The translations under genes were made by a program, and so were the position numbers. Below, piece after piece: positions 17,055-25,492 of a stretch of DNA of 64,000 nt. Source of the stretch: Acinetobacter sp. BY419 (GTDB lineage: Bacteria; Pseudomonadota; Gammaproteobacteria; Pseudomonadales; Moraxellaceae); assembly GCF_019038395.1 (NCBI RefSeq), contig NZ_JAGFXZ010000013.1, positions 1 through 64,000 on the forward strand, given 5' to 3'. The notes beneath the pieces were generated by a model, which was not told where the DNA came from, ran no database searches, and was given only the letters and a program-made list of their open reading frames with translations. Position 1 is the stretch's first letter. Each line of letters opens with the position of its first letter.

Positions 17055-18464
17055 ATGGCGAACAAGGTCCTTCAACTCATACAAGAAAGTGGCGCAAAAT
17101 GGGTCGATTTTCGCTTTACTGATACCAAGGGTAAAGAGCAACACGTTACTTACCCGGCAGACAGTATTGATGAAGATACATTTGAAGACGGCAAAATGTT
17201 TGACGGTTCTTCAATTGCAGGTTGGAAAGGCATCGAAGCATCGGACATGATTTTACGTCCGGACGCAGCAACTGGTTTTATCGACCCGTTCTTTGCAGAG
17301 CCAACAGTTGTTGTAACTTGTGACGTAATCGAGCCATCAACTGGTCAAGGTTATGATCGTGATCCACGTTCGATTGCGCGCCGTGCAGAAGAATATTTGA
17401 AATCTACCGGTATCGGTGATACTGCATTCTTTGGCCCAGAACCAGAATTCTTCGTATTCGACGAAGTAAAATGGGAAATAGACATGTCTGGCGCGCGCCA
17501 TACATTGATCGCTGAAGAAGCTGCCTGGTCAACCCACAAGGACTACGAGGGTGGTAACTCTGGTCACCGTCCACGTGTAAAAGGCGGTTACTTCCCGGTT
17601 CCTCCTGTAGATTCTTCACATGATATGCGTGCAGACATGTGTGCAAGAATTGAAGACATCATGGGCCCAGGTCGTGTAGAAGTACATCACCATGAAGTTG
17701 CATCTTGCCAGTTAGAAATTGGTGTGAGCTTCAACACTATGGTGCGTAAAGCGGACGAAGTTCAACAGTTCAAATATGCAGTTTGGAACGTTGCGCATCA
17801 ATATGCAAAAACTGCGACTTTTATGCCTAAACCAATGGTAGGTGATAACGGTTCTGGTATGCATGTTCATATGTCGATCTCTAAAGATGGCAAGAACCTG
17901 TTTGCTGGTGATGAATATGCAGGCCTTTCAGAAATGGCGTTGTACTTCATTGGTGGTGTGATTAAACATGCTCGCTCTTTGAATGCGATCACCAACCCTT
18001 CTACAAACTCGTACAAGCGTTTGGTTCCACATTTCGAAGCACCGATTATGCTTGCTTACTCAGCGCGTAACCGTTCTGCGTCTATCCGTATTCCTTACGT
18101 GTCAAGCCCGAAAGGCAAGCGTATTGAAGCACGTTTCCCAGATCCAATGATGAACCCGTACCTAGGTTTTGCTGCTTTGCTAATGGCTGGTCTTGACGGT
18201 ATTCAAAACAAGATCCACCCAGGTGAAGCTGCTGACAAGAACTTGTACGATCTTCCTCCTGAAGAAGAAGCGAAAATCCCTACAGTTGCGCATAGCCTAG
18301 AAATGGCGCTTGAAGCACTTCAAGCGGATCATGACTACCTGTTAAAAGGTGGCGTGTTCACCAAAGAAATGCTTAATGCATATATCGAGCTTAAAACTGA
18401 AGAAGTTCGTCGTCTGAACACGACTACTCACCCAGTTGAATTTGAAATGTACTATAGCTTGTAA
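17055..18464 (+). CDS. glnA: Glutamine synthetase type I
   Basis: GlnA condenses glutamate and ammonia into glutamine using ATP and acts as a cytoplasmic dodecamer. From ATG 17055 the product is 469 residues, the usual GSI length; ATG 17049 (MSMANK) is equally usable. The longer frame back to 16986 would start inside the sigma-54 promoter and is rejected. Signatures include [35 protein letters not shown], and NLYDLPPEE with the adenylylation Tyr near residue 397. GGAG lies at 17041-17044. Regulation by NtrC/sigma-54 is indicated by the two upstream elements. A terminator follows at 18487. Confidence 0.97.
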   Translation: MANKVLQLIQESGAKWVDFRFTDTKGKEQHVTYPADSIDEDTFEDGKMFDGSSIAGWKGIEASDMILRPDAATGFIDPFFAEPTVVVTCDVIEPSTGQGYDRDPRSIARRAEEYLKSTGIGDTAFFGPEPEFFVFDEVKWEIDMSGARHTLIAEEAAWSTHKDYEGGNSGHRPRVKGGYFPVPPVDSSHDMRADMCARIEDIMGPGRVEVHHHEVASCQLEIGVSFNTMVRKADEVQQFKYAVWNVAHQYAKTATFMPKPMVGDNGSGMHVHMSISKDGKNLFAGDEYAGLSEMALYFIGGVIKHARSLNAITNPSTNSYKRLVPHFEAPIMLAYSARNRSASIRIPYVSSPKGKRIEARFPDPMMNPYLGFAALLMAGLDGIQNKIHPGEAADKNLYDLPPEEEAKIPTVAHSLEMALEALQADHDYLLKGGVFTKEMLNAYIELKTEEVRRLNTTTHPVEFEMYYSL

Positions 18465-18486
18465 TTCATTCCGAATTAAAGCGAAG

Positions 18487-18514
18487 AAAACCCGCGCATG
18501 TCGCGGGTTTTTTT
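18487..18514 (+). terminator. glnA terminator
   Basis: AAAACCCGCG (18487-18496), loop CATGT, CGCGGGTTTT (18502-18511) and further T residues. Confidence 0.88.
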
Positions 18515-18554
18515 GTATCATCTGTTTATAATTTTAAATGATTGATGGGCTTAA

Positions 18555-18830
18555 ATGGCACAACGTAAAAAGTACACCAGCTTTTATCCATGGATCGATC
18601 CAAAAGATCATGATAAAGGTTTCAAACTAAATTTCTCTGAAGTGACTTATCTTGAAGTGGGGCGGTCGCCTGAGGGTTATAAGCAGGCTCAATTTGTGGC
18701 GCTAAAAAATCCAGAAATGGCGTTGGATTATGCCTATCCTGAATCATTTTATTTGAGTGCTGAAGGTTTTATTTTAATTAAAACCCCGCAAGGCAAATAT
18801 GAAATCATTGCAAAAACAGATAACTGTTAA
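18555..18830 (+). CDS. Conserved hypothetical protein (91 aa)
   Basis: A basic small soluble protein starting MAQRKKYTSFYPWIDPKDHDKGF, with no signal or membrane segment. It lies 9 bases before ubiC and may be co-transcribed with ubiC-ubiA. I do not recognise a characterised family. Confidence 0.7.
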   Translation: MAQRKKYTSFYPWIDPKDHDKGFKLNFSEVTYLEVGRSPEGYKQAQFVALKNPEMALDYAYPESFYLSAEGFILIKTPQGKYEIIAKTDNC

Positions 18831-18839
18831 TAATTAACA

Positions 18840-19346
18840 ATGAATAGTCATTCTAAAAATCAAGGTCAGCGTATATGGATGCCAACTCTGCCTGCAGAGT
18901 TAAAACCATGGCTGTATGCATCAGGTTCACTCACACAGCAACTGACCGATTTGGCTCAGGGGCAGTTTCGTGTCGAGCCAATTCAGGAGCATTTTCAGCG
19001 TTTGAGCTTCGCTAATGCTAAATGGATGCAGATGTCCCATCAGCATACTTCATGGGTACGTGAAAGTTATCTTTATGGTTCAGAGCAGACGCCTTGGGTG
19101 AAGGCAAAAAGTATTTTCCCAATATTAAGCCTGCAAAAAAAAGCCCGAATTTTTCAGCATATTGGCCGTAAGCCGATCGGCTGGTTTCTGTTTCAGCGCA
19201 CCAATCCACTCTGTCAGCGCCGGGTGGTACTTTTAGATGAAGGCTGGACCCGCCAGAGCTGCTATACTTGGCATGGCTGTAAATTTATCGTACAAGAAAC
19301 ATTTTTACCGGCATTTGAACACTTTATACAAAATTCACGGGCTTGA
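18840..19346 (+). CDS. ubiC: Chorismate lyase (chorismate pyruvate-lyase)
   Basis: UbiC converts chorismate to 4-hydroxybenzoate plus pyruvate, the first committed step of ubiquinone synthesis. The 168-residue length fits the family. WVRESYLYG (Arg about 69) and the C-terminal CKFIVQETFLPAF (Glu about 157) correspond to conserved substrate-pocket residues. PIGWFLFQRTNPLCQRR is also typical. The next gene is ubiA, which uses the product; the spacing is 5 bases. Confidence 0.92.
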   Translation: MNSHSKNQGQRIWMPTLPAELKPWLYASGSLTQQLTDLAQGQFRVEPIQEHFQRLSFANAKWMQMSHQHTSWVRESYLYGSEQTPWVKAKSIFPILSLQKKARIFQHIGRKPIGWFLFQRTNPLCQRRVVLLDEGWTRQSCYTWHGCKFIVQETFLPAFEHFIQNSRA

Positions 19347-19351
19347 TTTTT

Positions 19352-20230
19352 ATGGCAACCGCACAAGTAATCACCTGGCGTGAGCGTCTTAGCGCCTATT
19401 ATTATCTTTGTCGTTTTGATAAACCGATTGGGACTGAACTGGTCTTTTGGCCCACCATGTGGGCGCTGTGGATTGCCGCTCAGGGCATGCCAAGCATTGA
19501 AATTTTGATTCCCATGATTTTGGGCGTGATTTTTATGCGGGCGGCAGGTTGTGCCATTAATGATTTTGCCGACCGTAAAGTCGATGCGCATGTGGAGCGA
19601 ACTAAAAACCGTCCACTAGCGACCGGAGTCATCAGTGCCAAAGAAGCGGTGATGGTATTTCTGGTTTTGGTGGCTGCCAGCGCCTGTCTGTTATTTTTCT
19701 TGCCGATTGAAACTTTTTACTGGTCATTTGGGGCTTTGTTTTTAGCGTTTATTTATCCTTTTATGAAGCGCTATACCCATTTGCCTCAAGTGTTTTTGGG
19801 TGCGGCATTTTCCTGGTCCATCCCAATGGCCTATACCGCAGTCGGACAAACGCCTGATTTAATCTGCTGGCTTTTATATTTTGGTAATCTGGCCTGGACC
19901 GTGGCTTACGATACCCAATATGCGATTGCGGATCGCGAATACGACTTGAAAATTGGGGTGAAATCGACAGCGATTTTATTTGGCCAGCGCGATATTCAGA
20001 TAATTAGTGTATTGCAGATAAGCAGTATTTTATTGATAGGTGCTGCTCTTTGGCTGGAAAACTTATTGGTTCCATTTGGCTTGCTAGCACTTTTGCTGGT
20101 TGCTGCTGATTTTATTTATCAATGGTTTAAAACTCGAGATAAAAATCCGCAAATGTGTTTTTGGGCTTTCCGTCATAACCGCTGGATTGGACTCATTATT
20201 TTTGCAGGAATACTCTTAGCTCTCAGGTAA
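19352..20230 (+). CDS. ubiA: 4-hydroxybenzoate octaprenyltransferase
   Basis: UbiA attaches the polyprenyl chain to 4-hydroxybenzoate in the inner membrane. ATG 19352 gives 292 residues; the frame's upstream TTG (19343) overlaps ubiC and is less likely. The two Asp-rich prenyl-diphosphate motifs are visible: NDFADRKVDAHVERTKNRPL and YDTQYAIADREYDLKIGVKS. Around eight or nine hydrophobic helices are spread through the protein. It forms an operon with ubiC and ends at the terminator near 20253. Confidence 0.95.
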   Translation: MATAQVITWRERLSAYYYLCRFDKPIGTELVFWPTMWALWIAAQGMPSIEILIPMILGVIFMRAAGCAINDFADRKVDAHVERTKNRPLATGVISAKEAVMVFLVLVAASACLLFFLPIETFYWSFGALFLAFIYPFMKRYTHLPQVFLGAAFSWSIPMAYTAVGQTPDLICWLLYFGNLAWTVAYDTQYAIADREYDLKIGVKSTAILFGQRDIQIISVLQISSILLIGAALWLENLLVPFGLLALLLVAADFIYQWFKTRDKNPQMCFWAFRHNRWIGLIIFAGILLALR

Positions 20231-20252
20231 TGACCGTATATCGGATAATAAC

Positions 20253-20281
20253 AAAAGCATCCTATAAGGGTGCTTTTTTTT
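20253..20281 (+). terminator. ubiCA terminator
   Basis: AAAAGCATCC (20253-20262), loop TATAA, GGGTGCTTTT with one wobble pair, then T residues. Confidence 0.78.
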
Positions 20282-20343
20282 ATGCTTAATTTTGAGTGAT
20301 CTCTATAAAAAGAGATAGGGAATAACAATAAAAGGATAGAAAT

Positions 20344-21549
20344 ATGCAGAACGGTTATAAGAAATTGATGTTGGGCGTACTGTGTTCTTCAGTACTATTT
20401 TTATCTGCGTGTGGTGATGACAATGACGACATTTATATAGGATTTAATCCGGTACGAAACTATACCGTAGATGATCAGGTGAAAGAAGTTGTCGAGCGTC
20501 ATGATATCTTTACTTATAGAATGGAAAGCGTACAAGATCGAGAGATTCGTGCAACTGCGCTGGTATTTACCCCAAAAGGTACTCCACCTGTAGGCGGTTG
20601 GCCAATCGTTGTCTGGGCACATGGTACTACTGGTGCTGCTGATAAATGTGCACCTTCACGGCTTGCGCTAGATGGGCCTGAAAAGGCCTTGGTTATGGGG
20701 CTGGTACAACGAGGTTATGCGGTGATTGCGCCAGATTATGAAGGCTTAGGTAATGATAATGTACCTCATCCATATTTACATCTGGAAAGTGCTGCCAAGT
20801 CAATATTGTCGGCGATTAGTGAAGCCCAAAAACAGTATGGTGGACTGCTGGCTAAAGACTGGGGAGTGATTGGTTGGTCTCAGGGTGGTCATGCTGCCTT
20901 GGCCGCTGCAGAATTTTATAAGGCTTTACCAAATAATACCTATCGTGGTGCAGTTGCGATTGCCCCGGCTTCCTATCTTAATGATACCTTGGAAGAAGGG
21001 CTTTTATTTGCTCAAGGTCTGGCTGCGTCAGGGAATGTGGCACAAGCAGTTCCAATTGCTGCGACTTTATATACGTATGCCGCTATCGTCAGTTCAGGAA
21101 TTAAGGCGGAAAAAACCAGCTTTAATTACAATCAGGCCTTTGTCAATGCCAAGGTTGATCTGGCTAGGCAGGCTGAAAGTTTATGTTCCCCTGAGCTTGC
21201 ACAACGTTTTGGTGCAGATATTCAAACGACATTACAAAGTGGTGTGAGTTTCTCGCAATACCAGGCATTACAGCAAAACTTCCTGAATGATCCTGATATT
21301 ATGAATTATCTGATAGATAATCAGCCTGCACAAACTCGACTTGATCGTCCAGTTTATATTTTTCAAGGTACAGCAGATACCACGGTACCTTATACCATTA
21401 CCGAGATATTATATGAAGGGATGCTTGCAGATGGAACTGATGTGAAGTTAATTCCAATACTGAATGCAACGCATGCCACAGCGGTCACTGAAAATATTCC
21501 AGCACTGCTCAATACGGTAGAAGCGGTCATGAATACCCCAGTGTCCTGA
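20344..21549 (+). CDS. Lipoprotein alpha/beta hydrolase (secreted lipase/esterase-like)
   Basis: A 401-residue protein whose signal peptide ends in a lipobox (SSVLFLSAC, Cys at about 23), so it is probably anchored to a membrane as a lipoprotein. The alpha/beta-hydrolase triad is readable: nucleophile S179 in GWSQGGHA, D345 in GTADTTVP and H377 in NATHATAV. VVWAHGTTG supplies the oxyanion region. The layout resembles the secretory lipase group that acts on esters; the substrate is unknown. It stands alone, with a purine-rich stretch upstream. Confidence 0.83.
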   Translation: MQNGYKKLMLGVLCSSVLFLSACGDDNDDIYIGFNPVRNYTVDDQVKEVVERHDIFTYRMESVQDREIRATALVFTPKGTPPVGGWPIVVWAHGTTGAADKCAPSRLALDGPEKALVMGLVQRGYAVIAPDYEGLGNDNVPHPYLHLESAAKSILSAISEAQKQYGGLLAKDWGVIGWSQGGHAALAAAEFYKALPNNTYRGAVAIAPASYLNDTLEEGLLFAQGLAASGNVAQAVPIAATLYTYAAIVSSGIKAEKTSFNYNQAFVNAKVDLARQAESLCSPELAQRFGADIQTTLQSGVSFSQYQALQQNFLNDPDIMNYLIDNQPAQTRLDRPVYIFQGTADTTVPYTITEILYEGMLADGTDVKLIPILNATHATAVTENIPALLNTVEAVMNTPVS

Positions 21550-21681
21550 TTAAAACAAGAATGATAAATCCATGTTGGCTTGAGGTCGGCGTGGATTTAA
21601 ATATTTTTCGGCCTTGAGCTATGACTTTATTTTGTTATATTGAGCAGTGCAATTAAATGACGAAATTAAAGTAGGTTTGTT

Positions 21682-21945
21682 ATGTCTGAGAAACCACAGC
21701 CCCGCAGTGTCAAAAAGCTATTGATCTTCGGTACGCTTGCACTTTGTATTCCGGTGTTTTTAATAAGTATGGCATTTCTCGCGGTAAATAGTGATGCTAA
21801 AAATCAGGAGAAATATAAACAGCAGCAGGCAGATATGATTGCGCGTATTGAAGCACGAGAAGCTGCGGAAAAGCTCAAAGCAGAGCAGGATGCTAAGGTA
21901 AATTCAACCCAAGCTGTGTCTGAAAATACAGCAACAGCACCTTAA
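21682..21945 (+). CDS. Small single-pass membrane protein, hypothetical
   Basis: 87 residues: a Pro/Arg/Lys N-terminus, one membrane helix (LLIFGTLALCIPVFLISMAFLAV, about 14-36), then a charged coiled-coil-like tail (KYKQQQADMIARIEAREAAEKLKAEQ) and an Ala/Thr-rich end. A decayed likely copy of its 3' third lies at 23353-23448. Function unknown. Confidence 0.65.
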   Translation: MSEKPQPRSVKKLLIFGTLALCIPVFLISMAFLAVNSDAKNQEKYKQQQADMIARIEAREAAEKLKAEQDAKVNSTQAVSENTATAP

Positions 21946-22094
21946 TTTATCTCACCCAACTTTCAATGCCCTTTACACTTCTCTGAAACTGTATTTTCTG
22001 CGTATCGGATAGTCACATGGTTTATTGCAAACTGGCTAAAGTGAGTGTGGGTATTCGATATTTCTTGATGAAGTAATTTCTACTCTAAAATAGA

Positions 22095-22133
22095 AAAATC
22101 TAGCCACCCCTCATCCGATTGGTGACTAGATTT
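22095..22133 (-). terminator. Terminator of ddh (minus strand)
   Basis: AAATCTAGTCACC pairs with GGTGGCTAGATTT with one mismatch, followed by T5 on the minus strand. Confidence 0.7.
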
Positions 22134-22141
22134 AAATGGTC

Positions 22142-23131
22142 TTAAAGCAATTCTTTGCGCAATTGCTCTGGGGATTTAATTGAAAGTAGTCCGGGAGCTA
22201 CATCAAATGCTGTTTTGGCACCATATTGCTGAGCCTGATTCAGGCGGTAGCAGGCACGGGCATAAGCCACTAAAACACTTGCGGTAAATTCAGGATTGCT
22301 ATTCAGCTTTAAAGAAAACTCAATCACTTGTTGTTGATCATCACTTGTATTGCCACTACGGATGACAAAACCGCCATGCGGCATATCCTGATGATCTTTC
22401 AGTAAGGTTTCCTCACTGATAAAATTCACGGTCGTATTATAATCGGCAAAGTAATCAGGCATGCTGACGATAGTCTGTTCAACCGTAGCAGCATCAGCAC
22501 CTTGTTCTAATACCACATAACAGTCACGATGATGTTTATCTTTAGTGCTTAACTCAGGTCGTGCGCCACTGCGGACTTGTTCAATCGTATCTGTTGATGG
22601 AATGGTATATTGGACTCCCGCTTTCACGCCTGATACACGGCGGATTGCATCTGAATGACCCTGGCTTAAGCCTTTACCCCAAAAGGTATAAGTTTCACCA
22701 TCTGGTAATAATGCTTCGCCAAATAAACGGTTAATGGAGAACATGCCAGGATCCCAGCCAATAGAAATCAAGGCTGTTTTTTGGTTGGTAACCGCAGGTG
22801 CATCGACTGCAGCATAGTATTCCGGAATACGTGCATGCGTATCAAAACTATCTACAGTATTGAACTTGCTTGCAAAGACAGGAGTCTGTTGCGGTAAGTC
22901 ATCTTTAGAGCCACCACACAGAATCAGCACATCAATTTTATCGCTAAAATCATTTAATAGTGCATCGATGCTATACACGTGAGTGTCTGCAAAGCAAGGA
23001 GAGACGCTGCTTGGTGAGCGACGAGTAAAAATACCCACAAGCTGCATATCGGGGTTTTTCTGAATGGCAGCTTCAACACCGCGACCAAGATTACCGTAAC
23101 CCGCGATACCAATACGAATAGAATTTTGCAT
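22142..23131 (-). CDS. ddh: meso-Diaminopimelate D-dehydrogenase
   Basis: Ddh makes meso-diaminopimelate in one step from tetrahydrodipicolinate, ammonia and NADPH (reversible), bypassing the acyl branches of lysine/peptidoglycan synthesis. The start at 23131 (MQNSIRIGIAGYGNLGRG) gives 329 residues, close to the usual 320-330; the longer frame adds an implausible hydrophobic leader. The Rossmann motif GYGNLGRG is N-terminal. SIGWDPGMFSINRLFGEALLP, FWGKGLSQGHSDAIRRVSGV and MPHGGFVIRSG match the family. The enzyme is uncommon in gammaproteobacteria. The gene is solitary, with its own terminator. Confidence 0.92.
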   Translation of the reverse strand: MQNSIRIGIAGYGNLGRGVEAAIQKNPDMQLVGIFTRRSPSSVSPCFADTHVYSIDALLNDFSDKIDVLILCGGSKDDLPQQTPVFASKFNTVDSFDTHARIPEYYAAVDAPAVTNQKTALISIGWDPGMFSINRLFGEALLPDGETYTFWGKGLSQGHSDAIRRVSGVKAGVQYTIPSTDTIEQVRSGARPELSTKDKHHRDCYVVLEQGADAATVEQTIVSMPDYFADYNTTVNFISEETLLKDHQDMPHGGFVIRSGNTSDDQQQVIEFSLKLNSNPEFTASVLVAYARACYRLNQAQQYGAKTAFDVAPGLLSIKSPEQLRKELL

Positions 23132-23332
23132 AAATAAACGATCACTGAATAAAAAAAAGAACGCTAAAAATAAACAAGATGATGATGACCAGATATGAAA
23201 TAGGCAGAACAGGATCATCTTGCTTATATTTTGTTTTCGAAAGGATTATAGAGCGATAACTTAAATTTTAGCACCCTAAGTATCCAGAAAGGCGGGTTTA
23301 ACTGAGAATGCTTTTAATGAGTGCGTAAATTT

Positions 23333-23448
23333 GGAGCGTATTGGCTACTAATGAAGCACGAGAAGCTATTCGGAAATTCAAGGTAGAAGGGGAGGTTTTG
23401 ATCAATCCAACCTAGGTTGTATTGGGACGTGCCGCAATTGCACCTTAA
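23333..23448 (+). pseudogene. Decayed duplicate of the 87-aa membrane-protein gene
   Basis: From 23353 to the TAA at 23446-23448, 32 codons align without gaps to the last 32 codons of the gene at 21682-21945. They begin with identical GAAGCACGAGAAGCT and end with identical GCACCTTAATTTATCT. By hand about two thirds of the bases match. An in-frame TAG interrupts it, and about 10 extra bases (GGCTACTAAT) disrupt the frame upstream. It looks like a dead tandem copy beyond the intervening ddh. Confidence 0.5.
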
Positions 23449-23449
23449 T

Positions 23450-23893
23450 TTATCTTAAATCCCTTTGCAATTGTCTAATGCTCGGAATCTGGGTGTATCG
23501 AATCACGGTATAGCCTGCTGCAATCAGCATGGCATCCCGTTCAGCATCTTCCTGCTCTTTGCCAATATGGCTCGGATCATCTAATTCGATAATCGCTACT
23601 ACATTATATTCGCGGTCAAGCACTACAAAGTCGGTGACTTTGCGATTGAACTGATTGCGCATCTTCATCTGGTCATGCGTGATTAAGGCACTAAACGCGA
23701 CTTGGGCCAGAATATGATGATGAGGAAAGGCATCTTTCAGACGTGTGAACATTCTGCTTTCAAAGGCAGTAATCACGCGCTTCGGATAGAATTTCTTTTG
23801 ACGGGTGAAAAGATGCGGGAAAAGCAGGCAAACTAATGCAAATGTTGCCAGGCAGCCAATCACAAAAAATATAAACTGACTCAAATTAAACAC
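23450..23893 (-). CDS. DUF2726 domain protein with N-terminal membrane anchor
   Basis: 147 residues. A hydrophobic helix (LSQFIFFVIGCLATFALVCLLF) at the N-terminus is followed by a DUF2726-like core: FESRMFTRLKDAFP, RKVTDFVVLDREYNVVAIIELDDPSH and AERDAMLIAAGYTVIRY. The D-x(n)-E-L-D pattern resembles restriction-endonuclease-fold proteins, and DUF2726 is often linked to topoisomerase/nuclease-like contexts. Function unproven. It lies alone before the tRNA genes. Confidence 0.78.
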   Translation of the reverse strand: MFNLSQFIFFVIGCLATFALVCLLFPHLFTRQKKFYPKRVITAFESRMFTRLKDAFPHHHILAQVAFSALITHDQMKMRNQFNRKVTDFVVLDREYNVVAIIELDDPSHIGKEQEDAERDAMLIAAGYTVIRYTQIPSIRQLQRDLR

Positions 23894-23914
23894 AGATCAC
23901 AAATAGGGAAGAAT

Positions 23915-23944
23915 AAAAAAACCCACTTCGCAATGAGTGGGTTT
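23915..23944 (-). terminator. Terminator after first tRNA-Asn pair
   Basis: AAACCCACT (23919-23927) pairs with AGTGGGTTT (23936-23944); the A run to the left gives T residues on the minus strand. An almost identical copy lies at 24366-24400. Confidence 0.75.
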
Positions 23945-23955
23945 CTTCAGAATTT

Positions 23956-24031
23956 TGGCTCTCCCACCTGGGCTCGAACCAGGGACCTGCGGATTAACAG
24001 TCCGTCGCTCTACCGACTGAGCTATGGGAGA
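23956..24031 (-). tRNA. tRNA-Asn(GTT), copy 1
   Basis: A 76-base cloverleaf on the minus strand with encoded CCA. Acceptor TCTCCCA/TGGGAGA, D arm AGCTCAGTCGGTAGAGC, anticodon loop ACTGTTAAT with GTT, T arm CCTGGTTCGAGCCCAGG. It is co-oriented with copy 2, with a 6-base gap. Confidence 0.96.
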
Positions 24032-24037
24032 ATAGAT

Positions 24038-24113
24038 TGGCTCTCCAACCTGGGCTCGAACCAGGGACCTGCGGATTAACAGTCCGTCGCTCTACCGACT
24101 GAGCTATTGGAGA
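24038..24113 (-). tRNA. tRNA-Asn(GTT), copy 2
   Basis: Same body as copy 1, with acceptor TCTCCAA/TTGGAGA, so the stem pair changes in a compensated way. 76 bases, CCA encoded. It is the first gene of its pair in transcription order. Confidence 0.96.
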
Positions 24114-24365
24114 ATCTGACAGCGATTATAGAGAGATTTGAAAAGGGGTCAAGGCACTTCGAGAAAAAAGCTGAAGAAATTGAATCAAGTGTTTTAAAAA
24201 TAATCGAAAAGGTTTTCAGTTCAAACTGTTATGTTCGTGTCAGTCAGTTCGAGCTGCAAGATGGTTATCAACCTTAATTTTTATAAAGGATCTGAATTAT
24301 AAGACATGAGAGGGTTGATTGCGCATACAGAGATCAGTATGAGCTCAATTTAAAAAATGCAGAGA

Positions 24366-24400
24366 TAAAAAAACCCACTTCGCAATGAGTGGGCTTTTTT
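24366..24400 (-). terminator. Terminator after second tRNA-Asn pair
   Basis: AAACCCACT (24371-24379) pairs with AGTGGGCTT at about 24388-24396; a duplicate of the terminator at 23915. Confidence 0.7.
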
Positions 24401-24407
24401 AGAATCT

Positions 24408-24483
24408 TGGCTCTTCCACCTGGGCTCGAACCAGGGACCTGCGGATTAACAGTCCGTCGCTCTACCGACTGAGCTATGGAAGA
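24408..24483 (-). tRNA. tRNA-Asn(GTT), copy 3
   Basis: 76 bases, CCA encoded, acceptor TCTTCCA/TGGAAGA, again with a compensated difference from copies 1 and 2. Anticodon GTT. Confidence 0.96.
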
Positions 24484-24488
24484 ATAGA

Positions 24489-24564
24489 TGGCTCTCCAAC
24501 CTGGGCTCGAACCAGGGACCTGCGGATTAACAGTCCGTCGCTCTACCGACTGAGCTATTGGAGA
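24489..24564 (-). tRNA. tRNA-Asn(GTT), copy 4
   Basis: 76 bases, apparently identical to copy 2 (acceptor TCTCCAA/TTGGAGA). Five bases separate it from copy 3. Copies 3-4 repeat the arrangement of copies 1-2. Confidence 0.96.
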
Positions 24565-24664
24565 ATCTGATCGGCATTTTAGGGAGGAATACCCAGGCCG
24601 TCAATCAATTAATGTAAAGAAATGAATTGTTTGCTTTATAAATATTCGTTTAGGGCCAAAAAAT

Positions 24665-24695
24665 AAAAAAATCACCCAAAATGGGTGATTTTTTT
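24665..24695 (-). terminator. sodB terminator
   Basis: ATCACCCA pairs with TGGGTGAT, with A and T runs on the two sides, directly after the sodB stop on the minus strand. Confidence 0.82.
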
Positions 24696-24712
24696 AGCAA
24701 AGAAATAAAAAA

Positions 24713-25339
24713 TTATTTCTCAACACCTGCAGGCTGACCTGCATATTTTGCATTTGCGTAATCCCAGTTTACTAGGCTTTCTAGGAAAGTAGAGATGTAC
24801 TTAGGACGAGCATTACGGAAATCGATGTAATAAGCATGTTCCCAAACGTCAATCGTCAATACTGCAATTTTACCATGCGCCATTGGCGTATCAGCATTTG
24901 AAGTTTTCATGATTGAAAGCTGGCCATTTACTTTGTCAGCCACTAACCAAGCCCAACCTGAACCGAATTGAGTGGTTGCAGCAGCAGCAAATTCTTCAGC
25001 AAATTTTTCGTAAGAACCGAAAGCTTCGTCAATTTTTGCAGCCAAAGTACCAGTTGCTTTACCGCCACCGTTTTTAGCCATACAGTTCCAGTAGAACGTG
25101 TGGTTCCATACTTGAGCAGCGTTATTGAAAACACCTGCTTTAGAAGCATCACCAGCAGTCGCTGTAATGATTTCTTCTAGAGTTTTGCCTTCAAGCTCAG
25201 TACCTGCGATCAGGTTATTCAGGTTAACCACATAAGTATTGTGGTGTTTGTCGTGATGATATTCTAAAGTTTCTTTGCTGATGTGTGGAGCAAGATCTTC
25301 GTAGCCGTAAGGTAATGCTGGTAAAGTAATGGTTGTCAT
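24713..25339 (-). CDS. sodB: Superoxide dismutase (Fe type)
   Basis: SodB dismutates superoxide in the cytoplasm. ATG 25339 (MTTITLPALPYGYEDLAP) gives 208 residues; AAGGA lies about 10 bases upstream. The longer frame to 25375 adds an unconserved leader. Metal ligands: H28 in YHHDKHHNTYV, His in WNHTFYWNCM (about 80), Asp and His in DVWEHAYY. FGSGWAWLV and the AKNGGG segment favour the iron over the manganese form. Confidence 0.95.
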   Translation of the reverse strand: MTTITLPALPYGYEDLAPHISKETLEYHHDKHHNTYVVNLNNLIAGTELEGKTLEEIITATAGDASKAGVFNNAAQVWNHTFYWNCMAKNGGGKATGTLAAKIDEAFGSYEKFAEEFAAAATTQFGSGWAWLVADKVNGQLSIMKTSNADTPMAHGKIAVLTIDVWEHAYYIDFRNARPKYISTFLESLVNWDYANAKYAGQPAGVEK

Positions 25340-25492
25340 GTTCTCAATTCCTTGCATTTTGCTGGGTTTTAACAATAAGTGGCTTTATTGTAATAGATAA
25401 TCGGGCAGAAATGGGCATCGTGTATAAATAACAATACACAATAAATCCTGAAAATATATGAATAAAGCCTCTGAGCATAACCGTCAGTCGAA

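Noticed and set aside
23915-24564. Regular repeats near the tRNA-Asn genes as a possible CRISPR array
   Set aside because: The repeated units are complete tRNA genes and terminators, not short repeats with unique spacers.
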